Source of the DNA: an uncultured Oscillospiraceae bacterium
GTDB taxonomy: Bacteria; Bacillota; Clostridia; Oscillospirales; Oscillospiraceae
Length of the DNA: 19,486 nucleotides
Assembly (NCBI GenBank): GCA_934597165.1
Contig: CAKTQP010000037.1
Span: 1 to 19,486 of the forward strand
Direction of reading: 5' to 3'
The stretch's first letter is position 1, and each line of letters opens with the position of its first letter. Both the position numbers and the translations under genes were made by a program. The notes beneath the pieces are model-generated. The model did not search any database. It saw only the letters and a list, made by a program, of their open reading frames with translations, and was not told the DNA's origin. This document shows, one piece after another, positions 1 through 6,874 of the stretch.

Positions 1-11
1 TATCAGGCCGC

Positions 12-614
12 TCACATCTCCCGACGCCCTTCCAAGGCGCGCATGAGGGTGGCGTCGTCGGCGTACTCCAGGTGGCTGCCCACCGGGATGCCGTAGGCCA
101 GGCGGGTGATCTTCACGCCAAAATCCCGCAGGAGGCGGGACAGGTACATGGCCGTGGTCTCCCCTTCCGTGTCCGGGTTGGTGGCCATGATGACCTCTTC
201 CACCCCACCGGCGGCCACACGAGCCACCAGCTCTTTGATGCGCAGGTCGTCGGGGCCTACGTGGTTCATGGGAGAGATGACCCCGTGGAGCACGTGGTAC
301 AGACCCTGGTACTCCCCCGCTCGCTCCATGGCGATGACGTCCTTGGGGTCGGCCACCACGCAGATGGTGGACTTGTCCCGCCGAGGGCTGGCACACAGGG
401 CGCAAAGCCCCTCCCCTTGGGTCAGGTTCTGGCAGACGGGACAGTGGGTGATGGTGCCTTTGGCGTTGCGGATGGCATTGGCGAAGGCTTCCGCCTCTCC
501 GTCTGGCAGGTTCAGGATATAGAACGCCAGGCGCTGGGCGGTTTTGGTGCCGATGCCGGGGAGCTTGGCAAACTGTTCCGTCAGCGCTTCCAAGGCCGGA
601 GGCAGATATTGCAT
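12..614 (-). CDS. recR: Recombination mediator protein RecR
   Basis: RecR acts with RecO (and RecF) in the cytoplasm to load RecA onto SSB-coated single-stranded DNA during gap and break repair. The 200-residue product matches the usual family length. It shows an N-terminal helix-hairpin-helix region (LPGIGTKTAQRLA, about residues 18-30), a C4 zinc finger (C58, C61, C71, C74), a Toprim domain beginning near VVADPKDV (about 86) and the conserved ATNPDTEGETTA stretch (about 144-155). The ATG lies two bases after the rpe stop codon; a GGGAGG ribosome site ending 7 nt upstream lies inside the end of rpe, so the genes are translationally linked. The stop is TGA. In many Firmicutes recR follows dnaX and ybaB; here it follows rpe, and whatever lies downstream is outside the window. 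Identification is very secure. Confidence 0.97.
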   Translation of the reverse strand: MQYLPPALEALTEQFAKLPGIGTKTAQRLAFYILNLPDGEAEAFANAIRNAKGTITHCPVCQNLTQGEGLCALCASPRRDKSTICVVADPKDVIAMERAGEYQGLYHVLHGVISPMNHVGPDDLRIKELVARVAAGGVEEVIMATNPDTEGETTAMYLSRLLRDFGVKITRLAYGIPVGSHLEYADDATLMRALEGRREM

Positions 615-616
615 CC

Positions 617-1264
617 TTACGCCTCCCGCAGCGCCTGGATGGCCGCTGCACGGTCTTCCTGGCCGTAGATGCCGCTGCCAGCCACCAGCACGTTTGCGCC
701 AGCTGCTTTCACCAGGGGTGCAGTCTTCAGGTTGATGCCGCCATCCACCTCCAGCAGACAGCTGGGGTTATACCAGTCGATGAGCTCCCGGCACTGGCGG
801 ATGACGTCCAGCTGATCCATCATGAAGGACTGGCCGCCGAAGCCCGGTTCCACCGTCATGACCAGCACCATATCCAGCCGTTCGATATAGGGCAGGATGG
901 CCTTGGGGCTGGTGATGGGACGCAGGGCGACTGCCTTCTTCACGCCGCAGCGCTCCATCTCGTTCAGGGCGTCCTCGATGCCACGGGGGCCGTCGGCCTC
1001 CAGGTGGACGCTAATGAGGTCCGCGCCGGCCTTGGCGAAGTCCTCGATGTAGCGGGCGGGCTTTTCGATCATCAGGTGGGTGTCCAGGAACATATCGGTG
1101 TACTGGTTCACCGCTTTGCAGATGGGCATGCCGTAGGAGATGTTGGGCACGAAAGCGCCGTCCATCACATCGAAGTGCACCATGTCAGCGGTAGCGATGG
1201 CATCCAAGTCCGCACCCAGCTTGGTGAAGTCGGCGGACAGGATGGAGGGGGCAATTTGAATCAT
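617..1264 (-). CDS. rpe: Ribulose-phosphate 3-epimerase
   Basis: This enzyme interconverts D-ribulose 5-phosphate and D-xylulose 5-phosphate in the pentose phosphate pathway. The 215-residue TIM barrel has the expected landmarks: IAPSILSAD at residues 4-12, metal ligands H30, D32 and H63, the second catalytic aspartate D174 in VDGGIN, the phosphate-gripping loop PGFGGQ (140-145) and VAGSGIYG (194-201). Length is normal. The ATG follows a GGAAAGGAAG ribosome site. It is the first gene of an rpe-recR pair with its own promoter in the short gap after ilvA. In many Firmicutes rpe sits beside rsgA and a Ser/Thr kinase; that context is absent here. Confidence 0.97.
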   Translation of the reverse strand: MIQIAPSILSADFTKLGADLDAIATADMVHFDVMDGAFVPNISYGMPICKAVNQYTDMFLDTHLMIEKPARYIEDFAKAGADLISVHLEADGPRGIEDALNEMERCGVKKAVALRPITSPKAILPYIERLDMVLVMTVEPGFGGQSFMMDQLDVIRQCRELIDWYNPSCLLEVDGGINLKTAPLVKAAGANVLVAGSGIYGQEDRAAAIQALREA

Positions 1265-1303
1265 ACGAATCGGCTTCCTTTCCGAAAAATCAACATTCCT
1301 TCT

Positions 1304-1332
1304 ATTATACCTGACAGAAGCCCTTCTTACAA
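1304..1332 (-). promoter_or_regulatory. Sigma-A promoter of rpe-recR, overlapping the ilvA stop
   Basis: On the minus strand a TTGTAA -35 box (1327-1332) and a perfect TATAAT -10 box (1304-1309) are separated by 17 bp. The -35 box contains the TAA stop codon of ilvA (1327-1329), so the promoter is packed against the upstream gene. The start would fall near 1297, giving a leader of about 30 nt before rpe. Confidence 0.75.
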
Positions 1333-2538
1333 GACGGTAGCCACTTCCTTCACCTGATAGCCCGCCTCTGCCATTGCAGTCAGGATGGCGTTCTTGTGGT
1401 CGTGGCCGAAGGCTTCCAGGGTCACCCGCAGCTCGACGCCGTGCTGGCGGTTGATGTTGACGAACTGGTTGTGCTCCAGCTTGATGATGTTCCCCCGCTC
1501 CTTGGCCACGATGCTGGCCACCTGGAGCAGCTCGCCGGGTCGGTCGGGGAGCTGGACGGAGAAGGTGAAGACGCGGCCGCGGTTGATGAGGCCGTTCTGG
1601 ATGAGGGAGGACATGGTGATGATGTCCATGTTGCCGCCGGTGAGGATGGGCACCACGTTCTGGTTCTTGCAGTCCAGGTGGTACAGGGCGGCCACGGTGA
1701 GGAGACCCGCGTTCTCCACGATCATTTTGTGGGTCTCGGTCATGTCCAGGAAGGCGGAGACCAGCTCGTCGTCGTTGATGGTGATGATGTCGTCCAGGTT
1801 CTCCTGAATGTAGGGGAAGACCTGGTCGCCGGGGGTTTTGACGGCCACGCCGTCGGCGATGGTGTCCACGGTGGGCAGGGTGACGATGTGCCCCGCCTCC
1901 AGGCTGGCCTTCATGCTGGCCGCGCCGGTGGGTTCCACGCCGATGACCTTCACGTTGGGGTTCAAGAGCTTTGCCAGGGTGGACACGCCGCTGGCCAGGC
2001 CGCCGCCGCCGATGGGGACGAGGATGATGTCCACGTCGGGGAGGTTGCTGAAAATTTCATAGGAGATGGTGCCCTGACCGGTGGCCACCCGCAGGTCGTT
2101 GAAGGGGTGGATGTAGGTCAGGCCGTCCTCTTTGCTCCGCCGTGCCGCTTCCTCTGCCGCGTCGTCGAAGGTGGCGCCGTGGAGGACCACATTGGCACCG
2201 TAGTTCTTGGTGTTGTTCACCTTGATGAGGGGCGTGGTGGTGGGCATGACGATGGTGGCGGGGACGTTGGCCTGCTTGGCTGCGTAGGCCACGCCCTGGG
2301 CGTGGTTGCCGGCGGAGGCGGTAATGAGACCGGCGGCTTTCTCCTGGTCGGACAGGGTGCTGATGGTGTAGTATGCGCCGCGAATCTTGTAGGCACCCGT
2401 GACCTGCATATTCTCCGGCTTCAGGTAGACGTAATTGCCAGTGGCCTTGGAGAAAAATTGGGAGTAAATGAGGCCCGTGTCGTTCAAAATGCCTTTGAGG
2501 ACGTTACGTGCCGCTTTGAAATCATCCAGTCTCATCAT
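1327..2538 (-). CDS. ilvA: Threonine ammonia-lyase (PLP) with C-terminal ACT domain
   Basis: A PLP enzyme that deaminates L-threonine to 2-oxobutyrate and ammonia, either for isoleucine synthesis or threonine catabolism. The 403-residue length and single ACT domain fit the Firmicute tdcB/ilvA-like class rather than the ~510-residue E. coli IlvA. Visible features are the PLP lysine K51 in TGAYKIRGA, substrate loop SAGNHAQG (75-82), the phosphate-cradling GGGG loop (177-180), and an ACT domain from about 325 (VFTFSVQLPDRPGELLQV) to the end, likely an effector site. The start is ATG-ATG; the ribosome site is weak (GAAGAAG), so the second ATG is also possible. No other ilv gene is nearby, so a catabolic role is as likely as a biosynthetic one. 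Confidence 0.93.
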   Translation of the reverse strand: MMRLDDFKAARNVLKGILNDTGLIYSQFFSKATGNYVYLKPENMQVTGAYKIRGAYYTISTLSDQEKAAGLITASAGNHAQGVAYAAKQANVPATIVMPTTTPLIKVNNTKNYGANVVLHGATFDDAAEEAARRSKEDGLTYIHPFNDLRVATGQGTISYEIFSNLPDVDIILVPIGGGGLASGVSTLAKLLNPNVKVIGVEPTGAASMKASLEAGHIVTLPTVDTIADGVAVKTPGDQVFPYIQENLDDIITINDDELVSAFLDMTETHKMIVENAGLLTVAALYHLDCKNQNVVPILTGGNMDIITMSSLIQNGLINRGRVFTFSVQLPDRPGELLQVASIVAKERGNIIKLEHNQFVNINRQHGVELRVTLEAFGHDHKNAILTAMAEAGYQVKEVATVL

Positions 2539-2602
2539 TGGGGTTCATCTTCTTCCATAATATAGTGATTTTCCGCCGGTTTGTCTCGATACGGATTGTT
2601 TT

Positions 2603-2631
2603 ATTCTATCCCCTTCCCCATGAATTGTCAA
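2603..2631 (-). promoter_or_regulatory. Sigma-A promoter of the threonine ammonia-lyase gene
   Basis: A perfect TTGACA -35 (2626-2631) and TAGAAT -10 (2603-2608) with a 17-bp spacer on the minus strand. The start would lie near 2596, leaving a leader of about 58 nt. No terminator or T-box structure is evident in that leader. Confidence 0.8.
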
Positions 2632-2721
2632 GGAACGGAAAGTCTCCTTTTCCCCGAAAAATGCCACATTTTGTCCCCATTCCGGCACCATTTCGCCCAA
2701 TCGTACGCCACCGACGCACAC

Positions 2722-2757
2722 AAAACCCCCTGCGCGCGCTCCAGCACAGGGGGTTTT
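2722..2757 (-). terminator. Intrinsic terminator after asparaginase
   Basis: Arms CCCCCTG (2726-2732) and CAGGGGG (2747-2753) enclose a 14-nt loop. The A-run on one side and T-run on the other make it readable in both directions. It starts 14 nt past the asparaginase stop codon and fits as its minus-strand terminator. Confidence 0.8.
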
Positions 2758-2770
2758 TGCTCGCTTTCGT

Positions 2771-3781
2771 TCAGGACTCGAAGGCGCACAGGATGTCGTG
2801 GTTGATCTCCCGGTAGAAATGCCGCCGGATGGCGTCATAGTCTCCCTCGAACCGCTTCATCAGGTACATCAGCTTGGTCAGGGTGGCCTCCAGGGTCATG
2901 TCGTAGGATTCCAGCAGCTTGAATTCCTTCTTCACCCGCTGTCCCACCTGGTAGATCTCCATGTTGGAGCCCTCGTTGACCACCTGGGTGGTCATGACGA
3001 TGAACTTCCCCTTGGACGCCCATTTCTCCATCTCCGCATAGAACTGCTCCAGCATCTTGGCCGGGATGCCGCCCACGCCGAAGCTCTCGATGACGATGCA
3101 GTCGTAGTGCTCGAACAGGTACGCCAGCATTTCCGGGCGAGAGCCGGGGATGAGCTTCATGACGCAGATGCTGTCGCTGACTTCCCGCTGGAACTGGAGG
3201 GGTTCCCGGATGGGGTCGTAGGGCAGGTAGCGGATGATGTGCTCGTCCTGGATGCGAGCCAGCACAGGGAAGTTGACGCTGTAGAAGGCGTTGAAGGAGC
3301 GGGCCATCATCTTCTTGGCGCGGGTGCCGGCGATGACGCTGCCGTCAAAGACCAGGGAGACGTTTTCCGAATAGTCGTCGCAGGCGTAGTAGATGCTGTC
3401 CCGCAGGTTCACCTTGGCGTCGGTGCTGTCGGTGTTGATGGGCATCTGGGAGCCGGTGATGACGATGGGCTTCCGGGAATTTTGGATCATGTAGCTCAGG
3501 GCGGCGGAGGTGTAGGCCATGGTGTCGGTGCCGTGGGTGATGACGAAGCCGTTGTAGTGGTCGTAGTTGGCCTCGATGGCACGGACGATCTGAGACCAGA
3601 TTTCCGGGGACATATTGGTGGAGTCGATGTTGCACACCTGCTTCACGTCAATGTCGCAGTAGCGCTCCACGCCCGGCACATACTCCAAAATCTCCGGCGC
3701 CGTCAGTGCGGGCTGCAACCCGTCCTCGGTCTGCTTGGAGGCGATGGTGCCTCCCGTGCCCAGCAGCAGTATCTTTTTCAT
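2771..3781 (-). CDS. ansA: L-asparaginase, type I (cytoplasmic)
   Basis: Hydrolyses L-asparagine to aspartate and ammonia. The product is 336 residues when started at the ATG preceding KKILLLGTGGTIAS, the canonical family N-terminus; an extended reading adds 44 unrelated residues that run into the promoter. The chosen ATG has an AAGGGAG ribosome site 7 nt upstream. Catalytic signatures are TGGTIAS (9-15, with T12), the HGTDT motif (83-87, with T85 and D86) and a lysine at 155/156 in GTRAKK. There is no signal peptide, which points to the cytoplasmic type I class rather than the periplasmic type II. It is a single-gene unit with its own promoter and terminator. The leader contains a small terminator-like hairpin. 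Confidence 0.95.
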   Translation of the reverse strand: MKKILLLGTGGTIASKQTEDGLQPALTAPEILEYVPGVERYCDIDVKQVCNIDSTNMSPEIWSQIVRAIEANYDHYNGFVITHGTDTMAYTSAALSYMIQNSRKPIVITGSQMPINTDSTDAKVNLRDSIYYACDDYSENVSLVFDGSVIAGTRAKKMMARSFNAFYSVNFPVLARIQDEHIIRYLPYDPIREPLQFQREVSDSICVMKLIPGSRPEMLAYLFEHYDCIVIESFGVGGIPAKMLEQFYAEMEKWASKGKFIVMTTQVVNEGSNMEIYQVGQRVKKEFKLLESYDMTLEATLTKLMYLMKRFEGDYDAIRRHFYREINHDILCAFES

Positions 3782-3803
3782 CGCTTTGCTCCCTTCCCCT
3801 CCT

Positions 3804-3841
3804 GCGGCGTCGCCGCAAAAGAAAAGCCCCGTGGGTGGGGC
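3804..3841 (-). promoter_or_regulatory. Hairpins in the asparaginase leader (possible attenuator)
   Basis: In the minus-strand transcript a GCCCC/GGGGC stem (3826-3830 with 3837-3841) with a 6-nt loop is followed directly by a T-rich tract (complement of 3817-3825). Next comes a second small palindrome (3804-3816, GCGGC/GCCGC) abutting the ribosome site region. The first element looks like a short intrinsic terminator placed between promoter and gene. The stem is only 5 bp, so attenuation is a suggestion rather than a conclusion. Confidence 0.35.
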
Positions 3842-3859
3842 GTCTGTTTTTCTGGGTTT

Positions 3860-3888
3860 AGCATAGCATAGCTGCGGCGAAAACGCAA
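3860..3888 (-). promoter_or_regulatory. Promoter of the asparaginase gene
   Basis: TTGCGT -35 (3883-3888) and TATGCT -10 (3860-3865) with a 17-bp spacer on the minus strand. The -10 hexamer is tandemly repeated (TATGCTATGCT). A TTGACA also lies further upstream, but at a poor distance (about 24 bp) from the first TATGCT. Confidence 0.6.
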
Positions 3889-3916
3889 CATTTCTGTCAA
3901 AACCCCTGCCCAAACG

Positions 3917-3948
3917 AAAAAAACACGCAGGAGGAACCCTCCTGCGTG
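3917..3948 (-). terminator. Intrinsic terminator after the flavodoxin-like gene
   Basis: A perfect 11-bp stem (3924-3934 with 3938-3948, CACGCAGGAGG and its complement) with a 3-nt loop is followed on the minus strand by seven T residues (complement of 3917-3923). It lies 17 nt past the stop codon and separates this gene from the asparaginase promoter. Confidence 0.92.
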
Positions 3949-3964
3949 CGCGCTTGGTCAGCGG

Positions 3965-4510
3965 TCACGAAACACTCCGCCCCAGCTGGTAAGCCTCCTG
4001 CAAAGCCCCCGTCTGGCGGATGTCCCCCGCTTCCATGGCGTTGGTGCCCAGTACGATGCCCCCCTCTTTGGCGTCCGGGACGCAGCAGGTAAAGCCCCGC
4101 AGGGACGCCAACATGGTCTCTGTGTAGGACGCATCCGGCGCGCCGCAGGTGACCAGGAAGTAGAAGGTCTTCCCTGCCAGCTGCTGGTAGAAGGCATAGG
4201 TGCGGTCGATGACTGCTTTCAGCTGGGCGCTCATGGAGTAGAAGTAGATGGGGGACGCCAGCACGATGATATCCGCCGCCAGCAGCTTTTCCCGGATCTC
4301 CTCCATGTCGTCCTTCTGCACACAGGTGCCCCCATTGCGGTAACAGGCATTGCACCCCAGGCAGCCGGCGACTTGCTTCTTCGCCACCTGGATTTTTTCA
4401 ACACTGCATCCGGCTTCCTCCGCGCCCCGCGCGAAGGCGTCGCTCAGGAGGTTGGTGTTCCCGTTGCCTCGGGCACTGCCCACTAAGATCACAACTTTTT
4501 TCATATCCAT
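3965..4510 (-). CDS. Flavodoxin-fold NAD(P)H-dependent FMN reductase family protein
   Basis: A 181-residue member of the multimeric flavodoxin/NADPH-dependent FMN reductase family; such proteins transfer electrons through bound FMN, but the partner cannot be told from sequence. The N-terminus has the FMN phosphate-binding loop GSARGNGNTN (11-20). Next comes a cysteine motif C50-x2-C53-x2-C56-x6-C63, resembling those of iron-sulfur flavoproteins, although many such proteins carry these cysteines without a cluster. The SPIYFYSMSAQLKAVIDR stretch (about 86-103) is the typical second flavin-contact and dimer region. The start is ATG at 4510 or the second ATG at 4504 (MKKVVIL); the ribosome site GAGAGA is weak for both. 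It lies about 50 nt after the probable original end of the MATE gene and is likely cotranscribed with it. Confidence 0.85.
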   Translation of the reverse strand: MDMKKVVILVGSARGNGNTNLLSDAFARGAEEAGCSVEKIQVAKKQVAGCLGCNACYRNGGTCVQKDDMEEIREKLLAADIIVLASPIYFYSMSAQLKAVIDRTYAFYQQLAGKTFYFLVTCGAPDASYTETMLASLRGFTCCVPDAKEGGIVLGTNAMEAGDIRQTGALQEAYQLGRSVS

Positions 4511-4560
4511 TTTCTCTCTTTCTCGCAGAAAACTCTGCGATGATGTACGAAATCAGCCCC

Positions 4561-4653
4561 TCACCGATAGACCAGCCGGCTGGTCTTGTTCAGCACCAGC
4601 GCAGCAGCCAGCGTCACCAGCTCGGTCACAAAGGGCGCCACCCAGATGGCCTA
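4561..4653 (-). other. In-frame TAG and severed C-terminal tail of the MATE gene
   Basis: The MATE frame meets TAG at 4651-4653 (minus strand). The same frame then continues for 29 sense codons to TGA at 4561-4563. The tail reads AIWVAPFVTELVTLAAALVL followed by NKTSRLVYR: a final transmembrane helix and a short basic end, just as MATE proteins normally finish. One base change (for example TGG to TAG) explains it. Alternatives are a real inactivating or tolerated truncation, a sequence error, or stop readthrough. Other genes here also end in TAG, so the codon is not reassigned. Confidence 0.8.
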
Positions 4654-5871
4654 CGTGCCAAAGAGGAGCGGGAGGCAGAAGATCATCAGCGCCTTGACCA
4701 CAATGCCTCGGCTGATGGCGATGGCGTTGGCGGTGCCGGTGCGCTTGGTGGAGAAAAAGTAGGCGGTGCAGATGAGGTTCAGCGCCATGGGCAGGAAGGA
4801 CAGGGCGAACAGCGGCAGTGCCGCCGCTGCGGTCTCCACCAGCTCTGGCTCCTGGTTGAACACCCGGATGACCGGCACGTCCAGCCAGAACAGCAGGCCG
4901 TAGATGAGCGCCGACAGCACCAGATTGATGCCGATGCCACTGCGGAAATACCACGTCAAGCCCGCTGTATCCTTCCGGCCATAGCACTGCCCCCACAACG
5001 GCTGTAGCCCTTGGGCGACCCCGGCCAGGATGGCGTTGGCCAGGGAGTACAGAAAGCTCAGGACGCTGAAGGTGGACACGCCGATGTCCCCCACCAGCCG
5101 CGCCAGCATCAGGTTATAGCACAGGGCAGTGACCGGCGTGGTCAGCTGGGTGACCGCCTCCGGCACGCCTCGTTTGCAGACCTTTCCCACCAGGGAAGCG
5201 CTGAGCCGGAAGGGTCTGATCCGCAGGTCGCCCTTCTTGCGCACGAAGTGGGTCAGCAGGACCAGGACGGTCAGCACCTGTCCCAGCCCGGAGGCGACGG
5301 CGGCTCCGATGATGCCCATTTGCAGGGGGAAGATGAACAGCCAGTCCAAAAAGATGTTCGCGGCGGCGCCGGTGCACATCCCCACAAAGGACAGGGTCGG
5401 CGAGCCGTCGTTGCGGACGAACACCGCCAGGCAGGTGCCCAGGAGCATGGGGATGGAGAAGGCGGAGTAGTAGAACAGATACTGGGCGGACAGTGCTTGC
5501 ATTTCCGCGCTCAAGCCGCTCCCGCCGCTGAGGGCGATGATCTGCCGGGAACAAGTCATGCCCACCACCATCAGGAGGGCGGACAGGAGGAGGGTCAGGG
5601 AAAAGGCGGTCATAAAGGCGTGGTTGGCGCCCACTTTGTCCCCGCGTCCCATGCGGATGGCCACCACCGTCGCGCCGCCCATGGGGAACATGGCCGTGAG
5701 AGCCACCACCGTGGTGATGAAGGGCACCGCCACATTCACCGCCCCCAAAGCCGCGGCACCTACGCCGCGTCCCACAAAGATGCCGTCCACCACGTTGTAG
5801 AGGTAGGTCACAAAGAGACCACCCAGCGCCGGGAAAATGTAGTGTAGTAATGTGTTCGCGTTTTTGTTCAT
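4651..5871 (-). CDS. MATE-family efflux transporter, truncated by an in-frame stop
   Basis: A multidrug and toxin extrusion (MATE) type inner-membrane antiporter; substrate unknown. The first helix and loop read NTLLHYIFPALGGLFVTYLYN, followed by VDGIFVGRGVG, a standard MATE opening. There are about eleven hydrophobic helices up to the TAG stop. Start choice: ATG at 5871 (MNKNANTLL) has a GGGAGG ribosome site 8 nt upstream; the longer reading from 5904 starts inside the leader. The 406-residue product is shorter than usual (about 440-460). Reading through the TAG would give 436 residues and restore the last helix. Its own promoter and a structured leader lie upstream, and the flavodoxin-like gene follows. 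Whether the truncated protein works is unknown; loss of the last helix could impair folding. Confidence 0.88.
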   Translation of the reverse strand: MNKNANTLLHYIFPALGGLFVTYLYNVVDGIFVGRGVGAAALGAVNVAVPFITTVVALTAMFPMGGATVVAIRMGRGDKVGANHAFMTAFSLTLLLSALLMVVGMTCSRQIIALSGGSGLSAEMQALSAQYLFYYSAFSIPMLLGTCLAVFVRNDGSPTLSFVGMCTGAAANIFLDWLFIFPLQMGIIGAAVASGLGQVLTVLVLLTHFVRKKGDLRIRPFRLSASLVGKVCKRGVPEAVTQLTTPVTALCYNLMLARLVGDIGVSTFSVLSFLYSLANAILAGVAQGLQPLWGQCYGRKDTAGLTWYFRSGIGINLVLSALIYGLLFWLDVPVIRVFNQEPELVETAAAALPLFALSFLPMALNLICTAYFFSTKRTGTANAIAISRGIVVKALMIFCLPLLFGT

Positions 5872-5927
5872 GCAGGTATCCTCCCAAAACAAGAAATGGG
5901 GCAAAGCCCTCTCGACCTCACCCCCTG

Positions 5928-6009
5928 CAAAAACAAAAGCGGGGTAAGGCCCGTAACGGTCTTATCCCACTTCAACGATCAAACCCCGATCGCAAGTCCT
6001 CTGATAAGT
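5928..6009 (-). promoter_or_regulatory. Structured 5' leader of the MATE gene (candidate attenuator or riboswitch)
   Basis: Between the promoter and the MATE start lies a leader of about 138 nt. On the minus strand it holds a hairpin (complement of 5972-6000: GCGATC/GATCGT plus an outer ACTT/AAGT). A second stem follows (complement of 5941-5968) with nine Watson-Crick pairs, two A-C mismatches and a T-rich run CTTTTGTTTTTG, which is terminator-like. The leader also has CTTATC near its 5' end, able to pair with GATAAG in the 5' arm of that stem, giving a mutually exclusive fold. I cannot match it to a known riboswitch class by eye. The imperfect stem lowers confidence. Confidence 0.45.
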
Positions 6010-6015
6010 GCGTTG

Positions 6016-6045
6016 ATTATACCATGTCCCTGCGCCATCCGTCAA
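6016..6045 (-). promoter_or_regulatory. Sigma-A promoter of the MATE gene
   Basis: TTGACG -35 (6040-6045), 18-bp spacer and a perfect TATAAT -10 (6016-6021) on the minus strand. Predicted start near 6009. Confidence 0.8.
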
Positions 6046-6056
6046 CCGGTGTCTGA

Positions 6057-6092
6057 GGCAAAGCCTTGGCGCGAGTCAGATCACCGAAGGGG
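6057..6092 (+). repeat. Short intergenic repeat, left copy (internally deleted)
   Basis: The block GCAAAGCCTTGGCGC followed by ATCACCGAAGGG matches, in the same orientation and order, two blocks of the longer element at 7521-7579 (14/15 and 12/12 identical). This copy lacks about 22 nt carrying an internal hairpin. Small inverted repeats (GAGGC/GCCTT) remain. The pair flanks the two plus-strand genes between them. The rest of the 360-nt gap between the MATE start and the next gene holds the MATE promoter and leader, and upstream sequence of the YczE-like gene where I see only weak promoter candidates. Confidence 0.6.
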
Positions 6093-6230
6093 TGACGATC
6101 TGGGATCAGACCTCTGCTGTGGTTGTTCTTGCGTGCTTGCCTGCGATGTGATAAGATGAGACCCAAATAGAACGACCGATCGGGCGGGACAGCGTCGGCA
6201 ATTCCAATTTCATGCATCGGAGGGATCTTG

Positions 6231-6857
6231 ATGTTTCCTGACAAGAAAACCAATCCGGTATCATCCAACCATTTCGTCAAAAAGCTCGTGGTCATTGTGG
6301 CCGGTTCTGTGATCGCCGCCTATGGCATCACCCTTGCCTTGTACGCAGGATTTGGCGGCGCAACCCTTGCGGTACTGTGGCAGGGGATTTCTGAAACAGC
6401 TCATATGAGCATCGGGATGGCGTCCTTTGTTGTCGCACTGGGCATGATCCTATTCGCCCTGCTCTACGACAGGACACAGATCCACATTGGAACCATACTA
6501 TATCAGCTCGTGTACAGCGCGTGTGTGGATCTGTTTGCTGACCTTCACGTTTACAGCAGTCACACGTGGGTCAATTTTCTGATCATGCTGCTGGGTGTGA
6601 TCTTGTTCGCAGCGGGAATCGGCCTGTATGCCTCGGCCTCGCTGGGACGAGGGTCCTATGAAGCGGTCACCTTTGCATTGGCAGAAAAAAACAACTGGCA
6701 GGTCAAAATCGTCCGCATGATATTGGACATAATCGTAGTCGTGATCGGCGTCTTGCTGGGCGGCCAGTTTGGCGTATGTACCATTGTGACGGTCATCGTC
6801 TCAGGGCCGATCATCCAGTTTGTAAACGGCAGAGCAAAGCAGCTCTTCCGGCTATGA
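6231..6857 (+). CDS. YczE/YyaS/YitT-family integral membrane protein
   Basis: A 208-residue multi-spanning membrane protein with about five hydrophobic helices. It shows the family's GSVIAAYGITLALYAGFGG opening and the conserved ASLGRGSYEAVTFAL region (about residues 138-152). Members are poorly characterised: YczE of Bacillus affects surfactin/bacillaene production, and others sit beside transcription regulators or transporters. The ATG at 6231 has a GGAGG ribosome site 7 nt upstream; an adjacent TTG at 6228 is less well spaced. It is oriented against its left and right neighbours. It looks less GC-rich in codon use than surrounding genes and is followed 17 nt later by an acetyltransferase gene, suggesting a two-gene cassette. 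No biochemical function should be assumed. Confidence 0.85.
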   Translation: MFPDKKTNPVSSNHFVKKLVVIVAGSVIAAYGITLALYAGFGGATLAVLWQGISETAHMSIGMASFVVALGMILFALLYDRTQIHIGTILYQLVYSACVDLFADLHVYSSHTWVNFLIMLLGVILFAAGIGLYASASLGRGSYEAVTFALAEKNNWQVKIVRMILDIIVVVIGVLLGGQFGVCTIVTVIVSGPIIQFVNGRAKQLFRL

Positions 6858-6874
6858 GGATGCAGGAGGAAACG

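Noticed and set aside
3782..3913. 44-residue N-terminal extension of asparaginase
   Set aside because: It runs through the promoter and leader hairpins, has no family similarity, and the internal ATG has the proper ribosome site.
4651..4653. TAG reassigned to an amino acid (pyrrolysine or alternative code)
   Set aside because: The acetyltransferase gene ends normally with TAG, and no pyl genes or suppressor tRNA are visible. A point mutation is simpler.
5928..6009. Assignment of the MATE leader to a known riboswitch (guanidine, preQ1, THF, fluoride)
   Set aside because: The key consensus motifs of those classes could not be seen; only a generic attenuator call is justified.
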